A stretch of 64,000 nt of DNA from Vishniacozyma victoriae (lineage: Eukaryota; Basidiomycota; Tremellomycetes; Tremellales; Bulleribasidiaceae): the NCBI GenBank assembly GCA_017654735.1, contig JADPYG010000089.1, positions 1,126,001 to 1,190,000 on the forward strand, given 5' to 3'. Of the stretch, positions 1-9,933 are shown piece after piece; the stretch's first letter is position 1, and each line of letters opens with the position of its first letter. The notes below the pieces were generated by a model that was not told the DNA's origin, made no database searches, and was given only the letters and a program-made list of their open reading frames with translations. Made by a program: the position numbers and the translations under genes.

Positions 1-141
1 GAATCCCGGTCCCGGAAAGGCGGGCTTTCGGATCGGAACCGTGCACATCGACATCCAGGCCCGTCAAAGGCTGCTCGGCTGCCGATAGCGGGATAGATTA
101 CGATCTGAGCGACCTTGACATTGAACCCTGATCTTGATGAT

Positions 142-2549
142 ATGGAAATGGATATGATATCGGGTCAAACTTGTTTTTCATCGCTTTCTCATCACCCGCT
201 CCCCACCAGAAACTCATTGAACATGAGTTACACGAGTACAATCTCATCATCTAGAGTCCCCGTGCCGGCGCTGGAGGACGTTGTAGACAAGGACGAACAG
301 AACACTTCCCCTCCTAGACCCAGAACCCGACCTAGTAGCGGTAGCACAATCTCTTCACTCAGAGTGCCAGTACCGGCACTGGAAGACGTTGTCGAGAAGG
401 ACGAACATGATACTACCTCCCCCAAACCCAGGTCCAGGCCTGATAGCACTACTGCCCCTTCCTCGCCTATACTCTCCACGCATCTCTCTTCTGCTCGACA
501 TTCTACGGTCCGATTCTCATCCTCGGTATCCAACAGCGAATCACTCCCCTCATTGCGCTCTGACTCGTCCTCAGGCACTCCATCTCCCAATGCTGGTCCC
601 TCTAGGCCGCCCATGCCAAATAGATCATCGTCACGGCCCGGAGAATCGTACACCTCTTCGGTTCAATACAAGAGACCCGTTTCTACTGGCAGTTCCCTTT
701 TTGCGAGGAAAGCTTGGCCTTCTACCAAATTGAAAGGCGAGATTGAGAAACCTTGGAGAAGATATCCGGACCCAGCTCATCGATGGGGCAAAATCATATT
801 TTGGACATTGGTTGGTCTAGGTTTCGCGGTGGGAGCCCTCGGTACGTTATTTCGCTATTGACCACAGCTCTACTCAGGCCTCCTTGGAAATCATTGATGG
901 GAACCGAAATGCTGATAGATAGTGGTTTACCTCGGAATTAGATCGGTGCCTTCTCCCGGCAAGTTGTGAGTACCAGAGAGAGATCTAGTTGTTCCCGATC
1001 TTTCCATTTGGCTAGGCGTTCTGGCTGACGGCACTGTAGATGTCTTGTGATGGACGATAATTTCTCGCAAGGTCTTGATCAATTCTGGACAAGGGAAGTA
1101 AGGTTGGACGGTTATGGGTATGTCCTTCGTCTACTGGCCTGCCTTTGCACTTGGATCCCCCTTAGCTTTGTCCACTGTTGACATTCCCGCTTTGTATACT
1201 CGTCAGATCGTCTGCCTGCTGACATTCAGGAACAACCAATTCGAATGGACAAGCGCCTCTGACAACAACTCCTACATCTCCGACGAGACGTTGTATCTAG
1301 TACCCACCCTAACATCCGACCACCTGGGTGTAGATGCTATAACAAACGGCTACACTCTCAACCTGACGACCGACGGGACATGTACCTCCACCAACGTGAC
1401 CCAATGTGGGGCTGTCAGTAATTCGAGCCTGGGAACAATGATCAACCCGGTCATGAGTTCAAGGCTCACTACGAAGGGTAAAGCAAGTATCAAGTATGGG
1501 AAAGTTGAGGTTACTGCAAGAATGCCTACTGGGTGAGTTTGCCTCGGCAAATTCATGTGTTGTTGTGAAGCATTAATGCTTATATTAGTGATTGGTTGTG
1601 GCCAGCAATCTGGATGATGCCCACCGATGATGTGTACGGAACTTGGCCCAAATCAGGTGAAATTGATGTGAGTGGATATCGTGACCCCTCTTTAGGTGTG
1701 TGTTTTTGACGAGCAGATAATCGAATCAAGAGGAAACAACTACACCTACGGCAAACAAGGGAATGATCACGTTCAATCCGCACTTCATTGGGGACCTGTC
1801 GCAAAACTAGACTCGTATCTCAAGACATGGGGCGTCAGATCTAACAGAGCGCAAAATTTCGCCGATGTATATCATAAATACACTTTGGAGTGGACCGATA
1901 AATATCTCACTACCTGTATGTCCGGATGTCTTCTACTCTCAGTTCTCGGCCATCAAGAGTGATTGTGATCAGTGATTGTGACAAGTCTCACTGACACTTA
2001 GATGTCGACAATAAAGTACAGGGAATTATGGAGTTCAAATTCGACGAATCATTCTGGAAAAGAGGAAACTATCCGACATACTATCAGAACGGCAGTGTAG
2101 CTGAGCAAGTTACCAACCCGTGGTATAGCTCAACGAACAATGCCGCTCCTTTCGATCAAGGTCAGTGTTTCTCTGTTCCTCCCTATCAGCGTTCCTTACC
2201 TGGCTTGGCTCGTGCTGGTCTCCTGCTTCGCTCGTCCCTGAGCCTCAATGGCTGACAAACAGATTTCTACCTCATCCTGGACGTCGCTGTGGGGGGAACA
2301 AACGGCTTCTTCCCCGATAACCTAGGTTCTAAACCTTGGTTGGATTCCTCTCCAAGCGCAATGAACGGTACGTCGTGTCCGTTAACTCCTACCTCCTCCC
2401 TCTTCGTTCGATCCTCATCCCACCGAGGCGAGCTGAGCTGACTCGCAGATTTCTGGAAAGCAAAAGAGAGATGGTACCCTACCTGGCCATCTGATCATAC
2501 CAAGCGAGGAATGGCAGTCAAGTCTGTAAAGATGTGGCAGAAATGTTAG
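142..2549 (+). CDS. GH16 family glucanase-like type II membrane protein
   Basis: Nine exons join in frame (142-841, 923-965, 1040-1117, 1230-1532, 1589-1667, 1717-1915, 2002-2160, 2263-2367, 2449-2549) into 588 residues. A Ser/Pro-rich cytoplasmic tail of about 215 residues is followed by one hydrophobic segment (FWTLVGLGFAVGALG) and a lumenal or extracellular GH16 beta-jelly-roll domain. The catalytic motif GEIDIIES has both glutamates and the aspartate of the GH16 E-x-D-x-x-E signature, after GDWLWPAIWMMP. Family knowledge: GH16 proteins of this shape act on beta-1,3/1,6-glucan of the wall and include the Kre6/Skn1-type synthesis-associated proteins. I infer glucan remodelling at the membrane. 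The start is uncertain: the ATG at 142 follows a stop at 106-108, but an upstream exon outside the window is possible. The tail carries a 36-residue tandem duplication (238-453). Confidence 0.85.
238..453 (+). repeat. 108-bp tandem duplication in coding DNA
   Basis: Two adjacent 108-nt units (238-345 and 346-453) encode near-identical 36-residue blocks that share RVPVPALEDVV and then a Lys-Asp-Glu and Pro/Arg-rich stretch. They lie in the cytoplasmic tail of the GH16 protein and keep the frame. Confidence 0.85.
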
Positions 2550-3173
2550 ACCGAGCGAAGCGAGGGCTAGGGCTAGATTAGGGGTAAGACGTGTAGAATT
2601 TAGTATCTTGGGTTATTTGGGTCTGATTATAGATTATGGTTTCTATGAGATTTGGATACTTTCCGTTCGCCCCCTCTTTAGTCTGATCCCCCCCGCTCTA
2701 GTCTGATCTAGCCCAACATTTCTCCAGCTTCCTCCTTCACGATTGAGCCTTGTGATTGAAGTCGATTCGATGAGTCAGATTAGTATCACTTGCCACTAAT
2801 CAACATCATAAAGTCAAGTCCACCTCAATCAGTATCCAATCGTTCCCACGCTCGTTATCGACATTCGTTCCGGCTCGATTCACTCGCCTAAGTCGGATAG
2901 CCAGAAAACACCTGCATCCCCACCGCCAACACCAGGCCAGCGGTAGCTAAGTAAAAAGTATTCTGCACAACTACTATTACTAGTAACTCGAATAAAGCCT
3001 AGTAAAATATTGTCCAGTGGAATAGGAAAACAGGGTTGAAAGCGAAGCATTTAGAGAGTCGGAAGAAAACGTAAAACGAGAAAAAGTTTGATTCTAGGGG
3101 GAACGTTTGGGGTCGTATCGTATCATGTTGAATTGAATTGACTTTGGCCGTTCGTTAAAGTTGCTTTGTGCGT
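2550..3173. other. Convergent intergenic region, no gene seen
   Basis: This is the 3' flank of two convergent genes. It holds two near-identical short copies of CTCTTTAGTCTGATC / CTCTAGTCTGATC near 2675-2710. I see no coding frame with splice support. Confidence 0.6.
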
Positions 3174-4776
3174 TTATGCGCTGCTCATGTACTGTTTTAT
3201 TAGCTTGATTCACGAAGGGAGGAGGTGACGTACCCAGGATCCGAGGGCGGTGATGGATCCATCTGGGTTCATTAAGGCGTTGTTCTGCTGGACACCTTGC
3301 ATGTTCTTCATAGCACCGAAGGGAGCGTATCGCTCAACCCAATCTTGCTGATCGAACCAAGCAGCCATCTGGACGTGGAGGTTCCAGGCTATTTGTCAGT
3401 CACCGTCAAAAGTGAAGTAAAGAAGGAGACATACTCTGGTCATCGGAACACTGGGCACCACCATTAAAGTTCTGGCAAGCGTACTCGGTAACCCAGATGT
3501 TGTGTCCAGTCTTGTCGTGGAAGTTCTGGACGTATTGCTGGAATCCATCAACGGAGACATCGTACCAATGGAGAGGCAAGAAGCTGATATCAGTACAAGT
3601 GTAAACCAAGAATAGAGATGGACGTACTCGTTCCTACAGTCGGCGGCAGAGTTTCCCCACTCGACACAGATCCTCTCGAAATCGAGGACCCACTGCAAAC
3701 CGGAAGGAGCAGAGGTAGTAGCGGCACCACCGAGCCTGATTCCCTTTTGCCTAACGGGAAGGTAGTCGTTCATCCAGTAACCGACGGAATCCTGGGGAGA
3801 GATGTTGGCCTGTCCAGACTCGTTGGGCTCGTTGAAGAAGAGAGCAGACTTGACGGCTGAAGGCCAGCTGTTCTGGAGAGAGTGCCAATCACCGAGCTGG
3901 TGAGGACCCCAGAGCATAGGAACGTACTCGAGACCGAGGTTGTCTCCGGATCCCTGTTTGTCAGCATCACTCATAATGGGGAAGAGAGGGACATACAACA
4001 CAGTGAGGAGACCAGGTGTAGTACCAAGAAGCCTTTGATCCCATGTAGTTTCCAATGTAATCAGATTGGCCCTGGGTAGACCAATCTCCATTGGGCCATG
4101 CCATACCGTACTTGCTTCCAGTGTTGGACCATCCACCATTGCTAGCGGGAGCAGGAGCTGGTGCGGGGGCAGCAGCAGCAGAAGAAGCAGCAGCAGCAGG
4201 AGCGGACCAAGCGGCAGCAGCGTCGGAAGAGGCGGGTGCGGCAGACTCGGCAGCGGAGGGGGCAGCAGAGTCGGCAGCGGCCTCGGACCAAGCTGGGGTC
4301 TCGGAAGCAGAAGGAGCGGGAGCAGCAGCGCTGGAAGCCTCGACGGAAGGTGCTGCGGAAGCAGCGGCAGCCTCGGGCGATGGAGCGGCAGCCGAAGGAG
4401 AGGCGGCGGCTGGTGGGGAAGATCCTCGGACTCGACAAGCGGATCCGTCAGCGGCTCGTCGAACGAGACCGGTAGATCGTCGCTTGGTGACGTTGGTCTC
4501 TAGCCTTTGTCGGGCAGCGAGGTGCTTGTGGTGATCACGTCGTTGAGCGCCGTGAGCGAGTGCGTTCTGGATATCAGTATGCGGTCCTTTGGTGTTTGGC
4601 TTGGCTGGTAGGGGTAATTGTGGGTGATTGGGATGAAAGGTGGGTCAATGCGGTGCATGTAGATGCGTTGTGGGTGATGTAGAACGTAGACTCACAGGAG
4701 CAGACTCGATACCAGTCAAGGCCATACCCAAAAGGGCGAGAGTGGGGAGGATGTTGATCAATTGAGTAGTGAGCAT
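3174..4776 (-). CDS. Secreted GH128 (Asl1-like) glycosyl hydrolase
   Basis: The protein starts at 4776 with a signal peptide (MLTTQLINILPTLALLGMAL). A first intron (about 4567-4695) follows, then an Ala/Ser-rich low-complexity linker of about 90 residues (4142-4400), then a glycosyl hydrolase catalytic core of the Asl1/GH128 family. Visible family motifs are EYVPMLWG, the acid/base region LFFNEPNESGQA, LPLHWYDVS and the nucleophile region WVTEYACQNF. Four further introns give about 430 residues ending SWYMSSA (stop at 3174-3176). Known family role: endo-beta-1,3-glucanases of fungal walls. I infer a wall-associated glucanase held away from the membrane by the flexible linker. A 5'-UTR intron is likely (about 4788-4939 on the plus strand), ending in the branch/acceptor CTGACTGCCAG just before the start. 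Confidence 0.85.
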
Positions 4777-5547
4777 CCTTTAATTCTGGCAGTCAGCGAA
4801 CGAGCAGGGTATGTAGAGTATTTGGTGGTGGTATGTGGATGGTGGCAGAATCCAGTGGTATATGTAGTCCATGAATGCTCCACAATGTGACCAGCAAAGG
4901 ATCCCGCTATACGGGAAGGAATCAGAGCCAAAACTCACTGTTTGTTGTTTATATCTAGTGGCGAAGGGATGAGTCGATATCGATATCGGTATTCGGTAGT
5001 CGAGAAGTCGAGTTTAATGATCGTGTTCAAGTTGGACGAAAGAGTGTGATGGATGTGTTTGGTTGTTGAGAGTGAGAAGTGACGACGATCGACGTTGTCT
5101 TAGGTTGATAATGTAAAGAGTGGGATATGAAGTGTAGTGAGATGAGACAGATTCGGTCTAGTTTGTGTTGTTTGGATGGTAAGGTGAAGCGCCCCGTGCG
5201 TATTTTTCTTTGTTGCCAAGGGGATAGAGTATAGGGGAAAGGGGAAAGGGGGTATCAGGGTTGTATAGTCTGTGCTCGATTGTTTATTATGAGCTATCAC
5301 GTCCGAAGGGTTATTTTACAAATACAATGCACACACTGGTCAAAGCGCGTCAAGCCACCCTGGAAGTGAAACGCGTCAATTCAGGGCAAGGGAGATTGAA
5401 AACAAAGGAGGGTACAAGTGAACCTGAGTGTGGCGCGTCAGACAAAGCGACTTTTGCTTCCGGGTGGAGGCACCGCTACCGAACTCTATGACGAACCGAC
5501 ACCTGCCTACTAGCTACCATTGTTCTACATCGATAGTCTAGCCTTCT
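4777..5547. other. Divergent promoter region (GH128 / GPI14)
   Basis: This region between divergent genes includes a pyrimidine-rich 5' UTR with an intron for the minus gene, plus three RCGCGTCA boxes (5345-5352, 5371-5378, 5433-5440). No coding frame is supported. Confidence 0.6.
5345..5440 (+). promoter_or_regulatory. Three RCGCGTCA boxes upstream of GPI14
   Basis: GCGCGTCA (5345), ACGCGTCA (5371) and GCGCGTCA (5433) occur in one orientation within 96 bp, 100-200 bp before the GPI14 start. The middle copy contains a perfect MCB core ACGCGT. The role is inferred. Confidence 0.45.
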
Positions 5548-6983
5548 ATGGGATCTGGATCTACTCGAACAAGGCCGGGTTGGGTGACTACCCCCAAGCT
5601 TATAGCTATCTCATTCATTGTTCAACTTGCCCTGCTGATATACGCCGATCATATCGATTCGAATCCCGAGAAATACGGCGGATTGAAATATACAGATGTG
5701 GATTGGAGGGTGGTTAGTGATGGGGCCAAGTTGATCTTTGGAGGTAGTAAGAGGGCTGAGGGATGGCTTGTAGAAGATACTGGGTTACCTGTTGGCGAGT
5801 GAGCCTATCACTCTATATAGGAATGTAGCTCAGTCATGCAGTCCGTACGAACGAGCTACTTTTCGATATACCCCTCTACTACCTCTCCTCTTATCTTCAT
5901 CTATAATTCACCCATTACTGGGTAAACTTACTCTAGTCTCCATCTCACTCCTTGTGACACCGCTATTGCTTGCTTCAGGCGCTCCATTCTGGCCAACACA
6001 TTTACTATGGACTTTAAATCCATTCGTCCTAAATATCACCACGAGAGGATCACCAGAATCGATAATTGTCGTATTGGTGGTCATGCTCTTGCTTTGCTTG
6101 AGGAATTCGAATAAAGCGCTAAATGACGATGAGAAGGTAGTCTGGGAGACTTTCGCCGCGATTTCACTTGCCATTGCGATTAGTTGGAAGATATACCCTG
6201 TCATCTACATCCCGGCGATTTGGACATTACTAGCAAGTAGGTACGGATGGTTAGGAGGTGAAGTCTGGTGGTTTGGACTCGTCACTCTTGCGAGTCTTTT
6301 GATTATCAATGGATCTTTATGGTCAATGTACGTCCCACCTCTTTCTACAGATACAGCTGATGGAAAGCTGGGGTCAACCGTTCTTGGAACATACATTCCT
6401 CTATCACCTCACCAGACTCGACCACCGACATAATTTCTCACCATACTTTTATCCAATATATCACTCCCTCTTTCACTCTTCGTCTACATATATCGATAAA
6501 TACCCTCTCCTAGCCAACATCATTCGTCATCCCCTCACGTCCTTCCTACCCCAAACAACACTTGTCGCCTTGGCTGGATTCAAGCTCCCAAAAGCAATCG
6601 GAATAGAAGGAACAATGTTCTTCCAGACGGTCATCTTTGTCGTTTTCAATAAGGTCGTTACGTCTCAAGTATGCCCTTTCTACCTGAATTGAAATGAAAG
6701 AGGAGCTGATGAGTAGTATTTCATATGGTTCCTACCCCTCTTACCATATATCATCCCCCACCTCCACCTGTCGAAGACGAAAGCGGCAGTACTGGTGGGA
6801 CTATGGATAGCAGCTCAAGGGCTGTGGTTAGGGATGGGATATAAATTGGAATTCCTCGGAGAAAGTGTTCACCTCCAATTATGGGCTGCGGGGTTACTGC
6901 TCTTCGGAGTAAGTTGTTGGATCTTGGGTCAATTGATGGACAACTACAGACCATTACCGGCAGAAAGGCAGAAGACATCATGA
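5548..6983 (+). CDS. GPI14: GPI mannosyltransferase 1 (PIG-M/Gpi14)
   Basis: Four exons (5548-5798, 5842-6327, 6368-6668, 6717-6983) give 434 residues, the usual PIG-M length. The family DxD region is present as KYTDVDW, lumenal after the first membrane helix, followed by PYERATFRYTPLLP, the PIG-M/GT50 signature. Many hydrophobic helices follow. PIG-M adds the first alpha-1,4-mannose to GlcN-acyl-PI in the ER lumen during GPI-anchor synthesis, using dolichol-phosphate-mannose and working with PIG-X/Pbn1. Splice junctions preserve phase, with branch sites of the form CTGATGAGTAG. Upstream RCGCGTCA boxes may set its transcription. Confidence 0.92.
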
Positions 6984-7025
6984 ATGATACATGCTATGGA
7001 TACAATGTCTTTCTATATTTTCTAT

Positions 7026-8960
7026 TTATGCTTCTTCCTCCCCTTCGACTGGTTTAGGTTCAACCTCTGGCATCTGTTCATCCTTCATCACAAATACTCC
7101 CACGATTGCCAGTAATGCCCAAATGAGATTAACGATAAAAACGACATGTAAAGCATGGGCGTAGGCGGAAATAGCAATCTCCCTCTGATGGCTCGGTAGG
7201 TTGCGTATTGATGATGTTGATTTTCGGATCCTGTCAATCACCTATTCGTGAGCATCATTCACAATGCACAGAAGAGATGAAGACCAACATCTTTCGAGCC
7301 TGGACCTGTTATTCTTGATGTGAGGTCGGAGAGGAGGATGGATTGTACGATTGCTGAGGAGAAGGCGACGCCTAGGACTTGGCCTATGTATCGGAATAGA
7401 TAGCTCACTGATGTTAGTCTTGTTTAGGGGTCTGGGACGTACTGCTTGTCGCTACCGCTCTGTTTGTCAGCTAAATTTACTGGGTGATATTGGGAGGATT
7501 GTAGAGATGGCCTGGAAAGGAAGAAGATAAGAGAACAGGTAAAGGGAAAGAAGGAAAAGAATATAAAAGACTCACTGCTCACCCTTGCCCTCCCTCGTGA
7601 CATCACTCATAAGCGCTACCAAACTCGTGGTCAATACTCCCGCATACCCAAACCCTCCAGGGACAACCTCGATCCAACTCGCCCATCCGCTCATACCCTC
7701 TCCCCATGTACAAAGTAATCCACAAGTCAAGACAATCAGTCCCCCACATGCTAGGGTGAGGTACCAATACCTCCCAGTCCTTCTCATGATATACCCAACA
7801 AACAAAGATCCGAAACAGATCATTATACTATTTGGAAGTAAATGTGCTCCTGACACTGATGAGGATTTGAGGTGGACGGTCGAGAAATAAAGGGGGACGT
7901 TGTAGAGTAATGAGAATTGGGAGAGTGTCATGAAGAAATTCGATATGGCGACTCCTAATGGTGTTCGACGAGTAAGGAGGGAGAGGGGTAAGATCGGTTG
8001 GTTGGAGATATATTTCTCGACCCCGATAAATATAATTGTGCCAATGAGCGAGGTGATGAGGAGACCATAAATAAGTGGATCTTGCCATTTATATTCCCCC
8101 CCAGTCGAGGTTGTTGATGATGTCTTGAATGACATGGCGAGTAATAAACTCCCAACTCCAACGATAAGGAGTATCAACCCAGCCCAATCGATTTGTTTCA
8201 ATTTCCCAATCCACCCTTCATCCCCATCTTTGGTGGTGCGTTTGATTTTACTTGAATTGACCCATACCCCTACCCCCGCTAAGATGAGGAGAGGAGGTTG
8301 TATCCAAAAAGCCCCCCTCCATCCAATTGTATCACTTATCAATCCACCCACAGGTCCTCCTAGTGCGGATCCAAGCCCGAAGAAGATATTGGCGTAACCC
8401 TGAAACATCCCTCTCCTCCTCAAATCCACTAAATCAGTCATGATAATGACTCCAACAGTATTGATCCCTCCCCCACCAACCCCTACTATCCCCCTAGCTA
8501 GAATCAGAGTATTCATAGATGGTGCAGCTGCACATCCAATCGTGCCGACCGTGAAGAATGTGATTGCAATCAAGTGGGCGATTCGCCTGGAAATATCGGA
8601 TAATCGACCGTATATAGGTGTAAATACACATACGGATAACAAGTAGGAAGTACCAAGCCATGAAGTTTGGGTGGAAGCATTGAAAGAAGATCCGATTGGA
8701 GTAAGGAGGGTGGCTATGATCGTGCCGTCTAATGCGGAGAGGAATGTACATGTCCAGATTGAGAAACAGAGTAACCAGAATCGAGAGGCGGGGAGATTGG
8801 CTAGGTTGTAGTGCCGCTTACCGCCGTCAGGTCCAGTAGGCGAGACATGAGGTGAGTCGTGGGTATTTGGCGATGCGAGACGAGGGTCGGCGGTAGATGA
8901 ATCGCGATTTGGCGAATTGGATGAGAGAAGAGGCTGCCTCTCTCCAGTACTCCTGACCAT
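7026..8960 (-). CDS. MFS transporter (DHA14/Vba-like)
   Basis: The first exon (ATG at 8958-8960, MVRSTGERQP) has a short polar tail, then MFS helices with the motif LDGTIIAT in TM1 and the inter-helix motif GRLSDISRR. RGIVGVGGGGINTVG and GGPVGGLISDTIGWRGAFW are typical of 14-helix drug:H+ antiporter or vacuolar basic amino acid transporter types. Further short exons (including a tiny one around 7443-7465 encoding AVATS) supply the last helices and an acidic tail ending EGEEEA. The last intron (7242-7288) uses the unusual donor GTTGGT. Substrate cannot be read from sequence; vacuolar amino acid or drug export are the family options. It shares only 159 bp of upstream DNA with the next plus-strand ORF. 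Confidence 0.85.
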
Positions 8961-9119
8961 CGTAAGGATTATTAGTATATAAGGGTGAGAGATAAGGAGT
9001 AGTTAATCCGAATTTAGATTTGGTTCCAAAAAGTAGATTCATCTTTCGTCATTTCTCGGTCATCCCCGACTACTTGTCCACCGTATACTATACTATACCT
9101 ACCACTCTCATTGTCCACA

Positions 9120-9550
9120 ATGGCTCTACCCAATCTACGATGTAAGTAACTTATATGATAGGTGGTAGTTGAGCTGATGAGTAGCTATCTTCGCTTCGTC
9201 TAGGACGTCTGAGGAGGAAAAACATGTTTCTAGGATTACTTTTTACAAGTTGTTCGTACCCATCTCCTCTTTGTCGGTGGTACGGGTAGTGTAATATCAA
9301 ACCCTAATATCGTTGATGGATACCTTCATCATGGTTTCCATCTTAGTAGAAGGATGGACATGATTCTTCCAATACCTTGATGGAATCAGGAGAGACGATA
9401 GGCGTTAGAATGATGAAGGAACTGATGGATAGTACTGCCTTCGTAGCTTCCTGCCTTGTTATCTCAATGATAGCTGCTCAGAATACAAGTCGACGGGAAG
9501 GAGTAAAGGGAGCAGTGGGATTGATCAAGGGAAGTGGAAGTTTGGTTTAG
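9120..9550 (+). CDS. Possible small spliced gene of unknown function
   Basis: ATG at 9120 (MALPNLR) is followed by a good donor (GTAAGT at 9142) and an intron ending CTGATGAGTAG at 9184. The next exon reads SIFASSRTSEEEKHVSRITF. A 66-codon frame from 9350 to the TAG at 9548-9550 contains one hydrophobic segment (FVASCLVISMIA). The second intron is weak: donor GTACCC or GTACGG near 9256/9280, acceptor CTTAGTAG at 9349. A single-span mitochondrial or membrane protein is possible, but I recognise no family. It could be a chance frame, so confidence is low. Confidence 0.3.
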
Positions 9551-9933
9551 GCGGAAGATATCCTGTATCTTATGCGGAATGGTAGGGTAGGGGAAGGGGG
9601 AGGTGTTGATTCAACCTAAATCAATCCTCAACCTTCATTCAACCTACACCATGGAGTACGATACATCCCGATCTCGATACCATCTCTTCTTCTTCTACAT
9701 CTCTCATCTCCGACACCCCTTCCCCCCTTACCTCCTTCTTCATTACTATACCCTATCAACTCCTGTACATACACTCTACTCTTGCTCCGTGTACCCTCTC
9801 CTGCTCTACTACCACCATCACATTCTCATATCGTTCATATCCGAGCCAACCCTCCCCCTTACCAACTCTCTCAACACTACCACCACGAAACCAACTTCAA
9901 CGCGACTCGACTCGACCTTAGGGGTAAAGCGCG
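9551..9933 (+). other. Pyrimidine-rich 5' leader of the next gene
   Basis: Long C/T-rich runs (9640-9900) are typical of Tremellomycete 5' UTRs and precede the ATG at 9934. Open frames here are low complexity (Leu/Tyr/Pro) and are not credible proteins. Confidence 0.5.

Noticed and set aside
228..653. Antisense frame opposite the GH16 cytoplasmic tail
   Set aside because: Mirror of a low-complexity Ser/Pro region; the plus-strand gene is fully supported.
4066..4534. Several long overlapping frames on both strands
   Set aside because: They are shadows of the GCA/GCC-rich Ala/Ser linker of the GH128 protein; low complexity and no splice signals.
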